A stretch of 64,000 nucleotides of DNA from Chamaea fasciata (Eukaryota > Chordata > Aves > Passeriformes > Sylviidae): the NCBI GenBank assembly GCA_029207755.1, contig JARCOQ010000006.1, forward strand, positions 32,618,022 through 32,682,021. The letters are read 5' to 3'. The position numbers and the translations under genes are program-made. This document shows positions 1 through 12,200 of the stretch, one piece after another. Numbering within the stretch: position 1 is the first letter of the stretch; each line of letters begins with the position of its first letter. Below the pieces are notes generated by a model. It was given only the letters and a program-made list of their open reading frames with translations. It had not been told where the DNA came from and did not search any database.

Positions 1-3000
1 GTAAGTAGTGCATCCTCATCAAACCCAAAAAAATACACCTGATAATTTAAATATATTTTCTCATTTTATTTAAAAATCCCCTCAAGTTTGGAAGTGCATA
101 GGATATTACTACTGAATCAACAGAAACTCCCCAACTTGCCATATGCAGATGACTAATGGCTCCTTTCTGAGCTGATACAACCAGCTTAACCTCAGCATTT
201 CTTTTCAGGTGAAGGTTAAACAGCCGAGGAGGCTTTAGCTGATAGAAGCCTCCAATAATTTATGGGAGAAAGACACAATTCAACTGTCAAGTGAAAACTA
301 CATTTGTTTTCTAGCCAGAAAACATCCATGAGCACTAAGCAGATCTCAAAAACAGTACAGGGACAAGCAGCCAGCAGCTGGAAAGCTACAGAGTTTATGC
401 AATTTCATTGTACCCTGAAATGAAATTAAGCTTCTGTCTTCTACCAATAACAACAAATGCAAAGAAATTAAATCCCCAGCCCGTGACTTATTGACTCATT
501 CAGTATTGCCTAATCACTTTCAGGAGTCTGCAAAACATGGGAGTTACATACCTACACTGGCTCCTGTAAAGACAGATGTCTAAAAATTAACTTGTTCTGT
601 CTGTGCTGAATAATAATAAGTGCTTTGAATTGAAAGTGTGCACACACGTGCACAGAGCTGTAACAATCCCTTTGCTTTTAACTTGCTTAGGCCAACCTTT
701 TAATTCTTCAGCTGTCAGACACCTGGACTATTCTCCATGTACAGATGTTTTTGGAAATAATACTCCTGCTTCTGTCCCTGTCTCTCTTGCCTTCACTATG
801 GGTTCTCTAAACCATATATCCCCTCAAAGTTGTTTTTATGTTTTGCTAAACTTTTTTTTCTGGCTCTCTACAGTCTTGGGATAGTGCCATAGTCTACAAA
901 AGACCTCCCTGTCTTCAAAGTCCTTCTAAAAATGAGTTCTAGCATGAATGTCTATCAGCATTATTCACCCACAGGCAGCAGTGTGTATAAGGGCATAATT
1001 TCAACTCTGAGATTGAAAAAATGTGAGGTCACTGGTCCATGAGAGGAGAAATTTGATCTGCATTCTCTCTCTAAAATAGAGTACAGGGTTTTGAGGAAGA
1101 AGACACATCACACTGTGCTCAAGCACTGTCTTTCTAGGCCAGGAAAGGTGAATGCTTGAATCTGAAGAGATCTGAACTAGTATTTAGCCTCATTCAGTAG
1201 TTTTACTTGGGGAATGCATCTCTTAGTGCATTTCCTTCTAACACGTAGCAATTATCTTTTGCAAAGTGGTCTGTTGAGGGCTGTTTTCCAAACTGCAGTT
1301 TAAGTAGAAATCTCCTCAGCAGTCTGAAAGGCTTGCCAGTGAAACTGGACATTTGCTCCCTTCTCCGCTTACAAGCCAGACAGATGTGCTTCTCTCTGCA
1401 GCATTTCACAGGACTCTGCACGAATTCATGCAGCCAAAAGAATGCATTTGGTCTCACAGTGTGTCCTTAGCTGGAGAGCCCATGGCAAGAGGATTTGGTG
1501 GATCCTAAAAGTTTACACATCTTAAATAAAATGCAGCTAAATTAACAGAATAAAAAGCTCCAGGGGATATTAAGCATAAAGATCCCACTCTTGGCTTAAG
1601 AAGTCTCTCATCAGCAAATCTCTAAGGCTGAGAGTGGACACCAGGAAAATGTTTATGATGTGAGAGAAAACTCAGACTTGTAATAAATCGTGTTAGGCTG
1701 CACAGTGGGCTCCATGCCTCCTGCCTCCTGGCTCCACAATTGCTCCTGCAGAGCCAGTTCTCCACAGTCCTCTATGTCTCCTTCTGCCTCAGGAGGAACC
1801 CCCACCTCACAGCAGCTATATGGGCCCATGCTGCTACACTAATTTGTGGGGTATGATTGCAATTTTGCTACCCGGAGCTTCTGCATGTTTAGGCATGAAT
1901 AAAGCAGAAAAGCTTCAGTATTCTCCCTCACCAACTTCTCTTACATGCAGGGATCCAGTTTCTGAAACATTGCAGTTGAGACTGTGACCACAGTTCTGCC
2001 AGAGGCGAGAGAGGGTGGTGCTACTAAATCACAGCAAAACAAACCTCAATATGCATCCACCTTTTTGTACATTCCACATCCCTATTTTAAGTATTATTCC
2101 ACGTTCTGTATATTTGCCAAGACAATGTCCTATCCAGCTGCAATCGCAGCTTTGTGATACCACAAGGGATATAATTCTTCTAAGAGCAGTGGAACACATA
2201 CAAACTACTTGGAATAGTGAAATCCTAAACCCACCAAACAGAAGAAACTGCCTCCAAGTCACCCCTGGAAAAAACCCCACAAATCCAATTCTGATCATTA
2301 GCACTGATGCAGACACGTTATTTAGTCATGGAATTTTTTGCCCAACGCATCTGAAACATATTTTTGAAAGCTTAAAACCCTTCCTAACACAGAAGTATGT
2401 CCAAATAAAAGTGAATTTAAAAAACAAGGACAACACAGATATGACTCTGGGATTTGCTTAAAAATAAGGAAGAAAAATGATTGGCAGCAAAAAGGAGAGA
2501 AAGGTACCAGTGGGCCTGCTAAGCTGTATACTTAGCAGTTCTGCCACAAAGGTTTGCAGGGTTTCATGTCTCCAACAAGACTTTAGCATGACTGTTTTTT
2601 TTTCCTCCTTATCAGCACCAGCTGCTGTGGCAAAGCAATTCTAAGCATCCACCTACTCTTCTTTTCTTGCCATTACTGTAGCTATGCCAGGATGGATGAA
2701 TGCTGTACTACAATCCTCTGATTACTGCTGTTTCTATGACCAATTTTTTGAGTCTTGGTGTATTTTAAAATCTTAATTCCTGGAGTTGTGTGATTGTTAT
2801 TTCAGCTTCCATTATTAAAAGAAGCTCACCTTTAAAGAAACAAATCTGTTAAATGAGAGCCTGAAAAGATTCAACATCAAAAGGCTAATGAAATGAACTC
2901 CCACGATACTTTTATATGCCATTCTCATAATATTTGGTGTATCTGATTAATGAATGAGTTTTGATAGGATCAGCAAAAGTGCTGCCAGCAAGGAGTGAGC

Positions 3001-3272
3001 AGAGATGAGGGAACAGCAAAGGAGGGCACACACAAGCATAACAAGAAGCCTGACTGTGGACAGAGAGTGATGAGAAAAGAGGAACTCATCGGAAAGGACG
3101 ATACAGCCTGACAGTTGACATAACTAAAACATATGAACTCATTATTTTTGAAAAATACTCCTCTTTTCTAGTAATACATCTCAGAAATGACTTGCCCATT
3201 ATAAGCATTCATTTATTAAAAAAGAAAGAAGAACAGTTAGAAAAATATAAATCTTCTTTAAGGAATGCTTAC
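1..3272 (-). other. TENM3 intron downstream of microexon B (partial)
   Basis: Intron running off the left edge. I searched the minus strand for the next NHL exon and did not find it. A pyrimidine tract (ctgttcttctttctttttt) lies about 35 nt downstream of the microexon donor. The plus-strand frame at 2015-2461 (148 codons) has no recognisable domain. No transposon is identified with confidence. Confidence 0.75.
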
Positions 3273-3293
3273 CTATGTCTAAAATCTTTATTT
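3273..3293 (-). CDS. TENM3: TENM3 microexon, splice site B (NKDFRH)
   Basis: A 21-nt exon lies between acceptor gctcccaccaag and donor gtaagc, phase 2-2. Joined to the AG of the previous exon it reads R-NKDFRH, and its own final AG begins the next codon. Inclusion therefore adds seven residues without changing frame. The family has exactly this seven-residue alternative insert between the first NHL blades (splice site B); in teneurin-2 it switches latrophilin binding. Peptide, phase, length and position all agree. Only 407 bp separate it from the preceding exon; the following constant exon is outside the window. Confidence 0.93.
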
Positions 3294-6200
3294 CTTGGTG
3301 GGAGCAAGTAAAAAAGAACAGAAAAACATTATTAGACAAACATTCAGAAAGGATGTTAAAAGATGAGAAGAAAGGAACATTTACATCTATCATTAGTGAA
3401 GTGGTGAATGATTGTCCCTTGTTCACTTATGTTGACCACGTATGTCAACTCTTAAAATCTGCAGAATTATTACTTTGCGTAGATTAAATTATTTAGATAA
3501 GCATAAGTTAAAATATTTTATGAGGGCAAAATGTTTTAATTTCAGTTTTAAATACTTTTAAAATCTCTTGCCTCAACTTCTGTTTTGTTCCCAAAAGCAT
3601 TCGCAAACTCAAACTTACACAACGTCAGAAATTTATTCAATACTTTAATTTGCCACAGTAACCCATAACTCCAAAAGTCCAGGATGAGAAGAGAACATAC
3701 CTTAGCTCCAGAACACTAGTTACATTTCCAGATGGGAATATGCGCCGAACGTAGTTGAAATCCCCCACGTACAGACTGCCATCTATCCCACAAGCTAAGG
3801 CAACCGGAGCCAGTAATTTATTACCATCAGCTTGACCATTACAGCTTGGACAGGAGATGCTGCGTCGTCTCCCGTTGCCCATAATGCTGCTAACAACTGG
3901 GGGTTGCTGAGATATAAATTGATTTTCACCATTCCCTTTGTAGAGGATTCCTGCCAGATAATATGGGAAAAAAAAAAACAACAAACCAAACCCCAATAAC
4001 ATTGATAAAAACTCTGAATGTATACCCATAAAACGACGCAAAACTATTCTAAATATTCTTTAGCTAGTTAGTGTGAGTTTAATGAATTTTTATTGTTTCA
4101 TCACCATATTTTTCTCACTACAAATAACAACTTTAATAAAACATCTATAGTTATATTTAGGTTATAAACATGCAAACATTAGATTATCTTGTCCGCAAAA
4201 TTTAGCAGAAATACTAAATACTGTAGCCCTTAAAACCTCAAAGTGTTTTCAGTCATTATTTTTAAATGTTAATGATTTTTATAGTTAGAATTCAAAATAA
4301 AAACTGTCATGCTGCAGGAAATGTAAAGCATATTAATGGAATGAAGGTCTGTGTTTCTACATCTTTACAGTTTTGAAATAGCCCAGAAAGGACTGAAATT
4401 CTAATGTGCTTTATAAAACAAGAAAAATAATATATTTGCAAATTGTATTCCTAAAGTCCTAGTATAATTAATTATGAATATCATGTCAAATGTAATCTGA
4501 AGTGGATTACTGTTGCAAATTGTAAATATTAATTAAAGAGCCACTTCAAAAAGTTGTAGATTGCCTCAATTTTACATTATAAAAGATTCCTCACTCAGCT
4601 TACAACAAAAGTGTTCCTCTGGCAACAAAGTCTGCCTCAATAGCATATCTGCAGTTATAGGCACTTATTAAAAATTTCAAAACAACAAAAAAAAATGTGG
4701 TGCCAGGCCAACCTGCCTCTAAAACTTAATTCTGCTTTGAAGCATGAAAGAAACAATAATTTTGTGAAGACAAAACAATGTGCCAGCACTATTTTTCTTC
4801 CTTATAGCCTACGTAGGAAAACTGAAAGGAAAAACGGATGCTTTATGTTAAATCTTCAGTCTTTGGGGTGGAAAAAAAAAAAGTATGTTGAAGTGTTGCC
4901 AGGACCCTCATTGTTCAATCTCATGATGAATCTATTAAGGTATCCCCTACAAATGGTCAGCTATTACAGTTCTACTCGTAAGAACCGGATGTCTTTCCAT
5001 GGTATAATTCATGTAAACCACATGTCCCTTTGTACTGTAGAGAGATCTGGGTTTTATTGATTGCATGCCCAGAGTTTCATGCAGTTTGGAGCTGAGGGAT
5101 ACAGAAATCTTTTGAGAAGTTTAGAAGAAATTTAAGATGTATTTCTCTTTCCCTCCTTACTCCCAAAATGCATGATTTGTACTGAAAGGTATGAGAAAAA
5201 ATACTTTTCTTTCCTCTTTAAATGTTTTAGGTATCTTCACTGCTTTTAATGTTATAAAATGCAAGAGATCATAAATGTAAAACCAAAATACATGATAAAA
5301 TTGAAAAAAATGAAAATGGTTTATGGAAATCTAATGGCAAGTAATCTAAATAAGTAATCGAAATGAAAAGAGGAAGAATGTATTTTTCATGAATAGTTAA
5401 AGCCAGAATGCATTAACAGTATACAAAATTCCCTCTCCTATGATTACATCATTTATGACAATCATGGCACTATAATTTTGCCTGAAATAGCTGAGTTCTA
5501 CAATTTTCATCAGAGGAATTCTAGAAGTCAGCACAGTGCACTATTGCACCTGATTTATTCTGTCATTACCTTGAAAAATTGGTCCTTCACATTTCTCCTC
5601 TGTTATCACAGACTAAAAGACGTACATTAGACTATTTACGGCAGTAGTTTGGATTTCCGTGCAAACAGTGTCTGCACTCTCTTCTGAATAGATTTATGCA
5701 TCTCATCCACCTTGTCAACTCTCCACTTGGTTTATTCAATTAGACACACGACACTTTGAAAAGTCATTACTTGTCAAATGTACTTTTAAACATAATTTAA
5801 AGCCATCATCAATTTACCCACTGAACAGAATCAATCTTACGTATATATTTATAATTACAGCACTTCACATTTTTAGATGGATTACTTTACAGTAATTTGA
5901 ACAGGTTTATTTATTCATTTATTTATTTTTTACATTTTAAATTAGGTACAATGAGACCTTTATCCCTTGATTTGGTTACCTTGTTTCCTTACCAGTCAGA
6001 AGCAATGCTTTATGTGGGGATTACTGTGTTAGACATAATAAGCTTGTGTACTAGGGGGAGACCTTCATGGGACATAAGTACTGCATTAGTGATGATCTTC
6101 CTGACAATTACTCTGGATTCCTCTCTTGCATGAAAATCCATTGCTACCAACTACTACTTTAAGCTTTGTGACTGTTTAGTTCACCTTTTCTACGTGCTTC

Positions 6201-9200
6201 CAGCCAAGTTTTTCCAAATTTCTTCCAGTTCAATGTTGAGCTGAGGTTTCCTTAGCATGGCACCCTGCAAACAATTCCTGAGCAGTATGCTTGACAAACA
6301 TACCTTGATGCCAGAGTTACTGTGCAACAGCTAAGTTCCGCTGGAGAGAGGAGTGAGAATATGAGCAAGCAACAGCGCTGCAGACAGCAAGGTCTGCAGA
6401 GGGAGAGAGAGGAGGTGCTGCAGGTACCAGAGCTGAGATTCCCCCTGCAGCCCATGGGAGAAGAACACAGTGAGGCAGCTGTGCCCCTGCAGAATGTGGG
6501 AGTCCCTGGCTGAGCACCTATCTACCTGGAGGGCCCATGCCACAGCAAGTGGATGCCCAAAAGAGGCCGTGACCCTGTGGGAAGCTCATGCTGGAGCAGG
6601 CTTTTGGCAGGGCCCCATGACACATGGAGAGAGGAACCTGTGCTGGAGCAGGTTTGCTGCCAGGACTTGTGATCCCACTGGAGCCATCTGTTCCTGAAAT
6701 ACTGCACCCCATGGAGCAGACCCAACCGGAGCAGTTGTGAAGAACTGCAGCCCGTGGGAAGGACTCACACTGGAGAAGTTCATGGAGACTGTCTGCTGTG
6801 GGAGGGAGCCCATGCTGGTGCAGGGAAGAGTGTGAGCAGTCCTTCCCCTGAGGGGGAAGGAGCAACAGAGACATGGTGTGATGAACTGATCGCAGCCCCC
6901 ATTCCCTGTGTCCCTGCACCACTGGCAGGGAGAAGGTGGAGAATTCAGGAGTAAAGTTAAGCCTGGAAAGAAGGGAGGATTGGGCAAGTTGTTTTTAAGA
7001 TTGGTTTTCTTTATCACATTACTGTGATTTGACTGGAAAGAACTGTAAATAATTTTTCCAAGTCAATTCTGTTTTGCCTATGACAGTGACTGCTGAGGTG
7101 CTTTGAGATCTGTCCCTGTTCTTTTCTTATCCCTTCATTCCGTCTTCTCTCCCCTGTCCAGCTGGGGAGTGACTGGGTGGCTTTGGTGTCCAGCCAGAGT
7201 CAACCCACCACAGCATATCTAACACAGACCTTCTGATGAACTAATTCATGTATTTATAGGATGCAGAAGCATGACATTCAATGTCCATCAAAGAAACAAA
7301 GAATATCCTGAGTTGGAAAGGACCCACAGGATTAGTGAGTCCAACTCCTGGCCCTGCACAGGACAGCCCCAAGAATCACACCGTGTGCCTGACAACATGG
7401 TCCTAACACTTCCTGCCAACTCTGACTGGCTTGGTGATGTGACCACTTCCCTGGGGAGCCAAGTAAGCTCAAAGCATTTACCATTTGCAAAATGTTCTAT
7501 AATTTCCTTTTTTAAAAATAACAGAACAAACAGCAAAAAGTTTGAATGAGAGACTTGAAGTGTGGGGCAGTAGAGCAGTAAAACTAGCAAGAAGAAAATG
7601 AACTCCTTACCATTCTGAACATCCAATACATGATGCTTATCCAATGTCCAACCACCCATGTTGGAGGCATCCAGTTCATAACCCTGCAAAATGGCCGTTC
7701 GCTTTTCCCAAAGAGTTAGATCCAAGCAGGACTCATACTCGTAACCTACAGACACTGAAATAACAGCACATGTCCTCATTAGGTACAGGATCTCATTCTG
7801 AAGAAGAGTTTAAAGAATGTGATTGCCTTAAACGACATACATGCTTTTGGTCTCCAAGGACACATGAAAAATTCCTGTGACTTCTTAGCCATGTTGAAAA
7901 TACTAACCAGAATCTTAGGTTATTAAAATATTTTTAGTTATTAAGAGTAAGTGAATTAAGACACGTACAGAGGAAAGCCATTTCGTGAAGTAAGTCAGAC
8001 TGCTATTGTGCTTTACTTAAAGTACACAGAGTGTTCCAGACTAAACACCATAATGTATTATTAGGCTGAGAGCTACTTCATGGGAAGGAATAGAAGTCGA
8101 AAGCATCACTTTTCCTGTGAATGAAAAACGGTTTCTTTTTCCTTTTGGAGGAAATCTTTTCTCATCATTCAAAGTTTAGATTGGTATTTTTAAATAAGTT
8201 TTAATATCCACTGCTATAAATTTATTCTGCAAAATACTTTCTGCTTAATGGATACAAGCATTTGAGGTGTGCTTCCCTATGTTCAAGACAACACTAGAAA
8301 CGCAAAAATCCTCTGTAACACATACCAACAGCTTCAGATAATCCGTAGACCCTCTGATTGTATGCATCAGTTTTATCCCATATGAAAGTGTATGATAGAT
8401 TTGGGGATGCAGGGAACCATTTTTGGAAAAGTCTTCCCACCACTGCCACCATAAGATGAACCTTCATTAAATTAAATGGTATAATAGATTGGGTCATAGT
8501 AATCTTCAGTACAGATTTATATCCTGCAGCCCTGGAGCTCAAATATGATAACTTCAAATCCGTTCCTGGTATTGTTGTTTCTTCATGAAGGACCTATGCA
8601 TTGTTAAGAGAAAAATACCACAATTATTTGGAAATTAAACAAAACAGTGCAGCTATCATAAAAAGGCTGCCTAACTAACATATTAAGTGACAATCCATTA
8701 GAAAATATCATCTATATTTGGCTTTCATGGTTGAAAAACCATAAATAAATAATAACATTTCACACTTTTTCTAAAAAGTCAAGTCTAAATCCTTCATTAT
8801 ACTGAAATTGCTTAGTTGGTACTTTCTGCTCAAGCATTTCAAAATTATCTCCTTTATTTTTATGGAGGGAAAAGGAAGCATGAGAAAACATTCTGAACTG
8901 ATTTTTCCTGAAGAGGCAAAAAAGTATCTTTCAACTAAGTGAAAATTGTCCCTTATTATGCTGCTACCTGTGTCCCAACTAATAAAGGCACGTGTAATAA
9001 AGGCAGTAGAGCCTCTAAGGAGAGCAAAGGTTGAGATTTGGGTTGGGATGCCTAATTTCTTCTAGGCATTTTTGTAGGAGCAGGAAGAACTTCTAGGTAT
9101 TTTATTATTTGCATTACCAGTGGATTATAAATACTTTAAACTAGAGCATTCTTCCATTTATTTTGAAGACAGAAAAGTAGGATGCCTCAGGGAAAGTTTT

Positions 9201-12200
9201 TCCATATTTTCTGATCAATATTCACTACTCAGATATCAGCTTATCGCTTCCACATTTCAGAGAGGTGGAATGAGTCAATTTTATTTTTAAAAGGTTCCTC
9301 CCCTCCTCTACCCTGTCATTTCCTCAGAGCTGAGGAGCTTTTGTGGGTGATGGATGGATGTGAAATGTTTCTGTGTTATGTGGATAAAGGCAGCCTATAT
9401 TTTTCTATGCCTCAGTCAGAACATAAACACTGCAGCCAGCACTTGGAGTGAACGGCTACCAGGTATTCTGGTTTATTGAAACAAACAAAAGAAGAAGAAA
9501 AATGTAGCTAGATGCATTTGTAAGGGTAATGTTTCTTTGGTGGAGAGTGCAAAAAGTTGCAAAGGATGCTGATGCACAAGCCCCAGAACCTTAATGGTGT
9601 TACAGGAACACTCTTGGGAAGTAAATTAAGAAAGGTTTATTTTACTTTTCTGTCTTCTGTTTCTGAAGTCTGAAGACCAAACTTTGTTTAGTATTAGTGG
9701 AAAGCAAACTTCAGGAAGAGCATTGTCACAAATACTAGGCTTAAGACTTCAGTGGGATCAAAACCTGGGTACTAAACTAAGTGCTGCTAGCTCTCCATGC
9801 CAGAGAAATCCTTGGACGCTGCTTCTAAAGAACCGGCTGTGTTGAATATGGTGAAGTAATGTGGTTGATGCTCAAGGAAGGCAACAAGTGCTACACCATT
9901 CCCTATATCAGCATTTTTGTTGGATCTACAGAAAGATTTATACAGTATTAATTATTTCTACTTCCTTCCCAATAACAGTAACAAAAATTCAGAAATACTA
10001 TTTTGACTCATTGTCTGGCATTATAATTATTTACATCTGATACATGTTGACATAAAACTATTGTTCTCCAGTAAGACTATAATAGAGCTGTAAGAAATAA
10101 AGTAGGAACTGGAAGATATAAGACAAATGAAATGATTTTTAAAATTCTTAATTCTTATTCTTTGAATATTTCCTTGTTCCCCATCAAGAACCTGTCTGAA
10201 AAGAAATGACAAGTAGTCACCTTGAAGGAGGTGAGCGTGGCCTCATTTCTCTTTGTAAATCTAGTCTGCTTTCCGCCAGCTCAATATACAGACAGTGTCT
10301 AATCCAGAGAACAGGCAAATCTTTTCTACATGAACAAAAACACCTCTCTCTAGAGAGGTAAGTGATTGTTAACACATTCCTTTTCTGAGACTTTGAAGGA
10401 AAAGCACAAACCACCCAGGAACAAAAGACAAATTCCTCCTCAAGACATCAGCAGGACTCTCATATACTGCACATTAAAACTAGTCTAACAGATGGAGGTC
10501 TCTGTAAGCAAGAGGAGAAAAAGAAATAATATGCTTGTAATAGGACACAATTTAATGGACCTCACTGGTCTCCTGTTACGACCATTGCTTCTTTTACAAC
10601 TGCAACTGTGGAAGAGCAGTGTTAAACACATAGGTGGTCTTCCAGTACTCTTGGCTGAGATAACAGGCAATAAAGAGGACACCTTGAAGTTTCAATTTTC
10701 AAGAAATTCCACTGTGTATTTGGATTACTATCAAATTAGAAACTAGGACACTCATGCAGTTCTCAGCGAGGTTTAAAACAAAACCTAAACCCCTATTATT
10801 AGTTTCTGCAGAAGCCTCAAATGCCTGCTGGAAATCTGACTTAAAGCTTCCTTTTTTCCATAAAATATCCCCTGTAGTAACTTATTTTCTTGAGAACTTT
10901 AGAAATGTATAGGTAAGGTTATGCAACTCAATCTCTCTCCCAGAATCAAGCATTACAAAGAGAATTAAACAGTTTAATGTACATCCAAAAAGGTAAATCA
11001 TCAGGCACAGCAGAGAGCTCCTATGGGAGCCATGACAACACATCAATTGTGAAGCAATCAGGAAAGTCACCGGGAACGAAAGTCACATCAGGAATCACCA
11101 ACACAACCAGGCTGTCTGTACTTCACCTTTTCCAGACTGAGCATCAAACTACCTTCAGAAAGGTTGATACCCTAAGGGGACTGAGTTATTACCCAACCAC
11201 CAAATTCTAATGGCTGACATTTTACTTATGGATGATCAAGCTTCTCCTAAGGACAGCCATGAAATATTTAACTTAGGGGACTGAGAGAAGGGTCACCTCA
11301 ATTTTCAGTTTTTTGTCCTGAGAGTTTGAGCTGGTGTCCAAGTTACATAAATTGCGCACAGCTCCTTGTCTCTCATGGCCAGCAGGACTAAAGCCATCCA
11401 GGCTCGAGAATGCTTTCCTGCTCCAAAACATGGTATGATTCAACTGACATGCTCTGATGGTATTCAGAACACTGAATAAGTAATTCAGTTAGGGGGAGAA
11501 ATGCCTGCTGAATTGCTGTGATTTTTTTTGGCAAATTGAACAAATTCAACGGAGGATTTGAGGACAAATTTCACAAATGAGTGCAAACTTTAGTTCTAGT
11601 GTCAGAAAAAGGCTGTTTGCTGAGAAGTAACAGCTGAGTTGCTGCATTAAAATGTAACATGATCTAGGTTTGAGAGGGGTAAAGATGGCATTTTTAGATA
11701 CAGGCAACTGCTGCTATTACATAAAGGCTGAGATTAAGGAGTACCAAAATTATACTTTCAGTAGAAGCTGGAACTGCTCATTTCAAGACAGAAAAAAATG
11801 TTTTCCTTAAAAAAAAGAAAGCCTTCCCCTACAACTGAGGCTCTTAAATTAGCATTTAAATCAAGGAGAAATCAAAGGGGTAAAAATACTTGGTTTTTCT
11901 AGACTCAAAACAGGGTTTAGGTACTGAAGAGAAGAGGGGTAGGAAAAAGCCACATACACAGAGAAATATAAAAATGCATCCTATAACAGAATAAAGAAAA
12001 AGGTATGTATAAAGTCTCAAATAGAAAGCAAAAGAGAAGAAAACCATAAAATGTGCTGGAAAAGAAGGAGATATATAAATGGAGATATTTGATTCTACAA
12101 ATAATCTCCATTTATTTCTCAGTATGAACTTGAAATTTTGAAAATTTTAGGTAGGTGAAACTAGGGTGCAGCATGCATGGAATACTAAGATTTTTAGATA

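Larger units (their letters stand above)
3951..7610 (-). other. TENM3 intron, 3.7 kb
   Basis: It holds a solo-type LTR at about 6260-7212 and, directly beside it, a CR1 fragment at 7275-7465. The part from 3951 to about 6250 is AT-rich with nothing recognised. Confidence 0.8.

Noticed and set aside
1..10. Window begins with a perfect plus-strand splice donor (gtaagtagtg)
   Set aside because: The only recognised gene is on the minus strand and no plus-strand exon can be assigned, so this is coincidence or an effect of how the window was cut.
2015..2461. 148-codon plus-strand open frame
   Set aside because: No recognisable domain, composition like the surrounding intron, and antisense to TENM3; best explained by chance.
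6252..7017. Several overlapping open frames on both strands
   Set aside because: All lie in the GC-rich, stop-poor modules of the LTR and are artefacts of base composition.
7288..7610. Open frame continuing past the TENM3 exon donor
   Set aside because: It runs through a good gtaagg donor into intron and a CR1 fragment; the next exon continues the teneurin sequence, so this is not coding.
10341..10360. Near-palindrome around CTCTCTAGAGAG
   Set aside because: Low-complexity CT/GA sequence; no loop, partner or context to suggest function.
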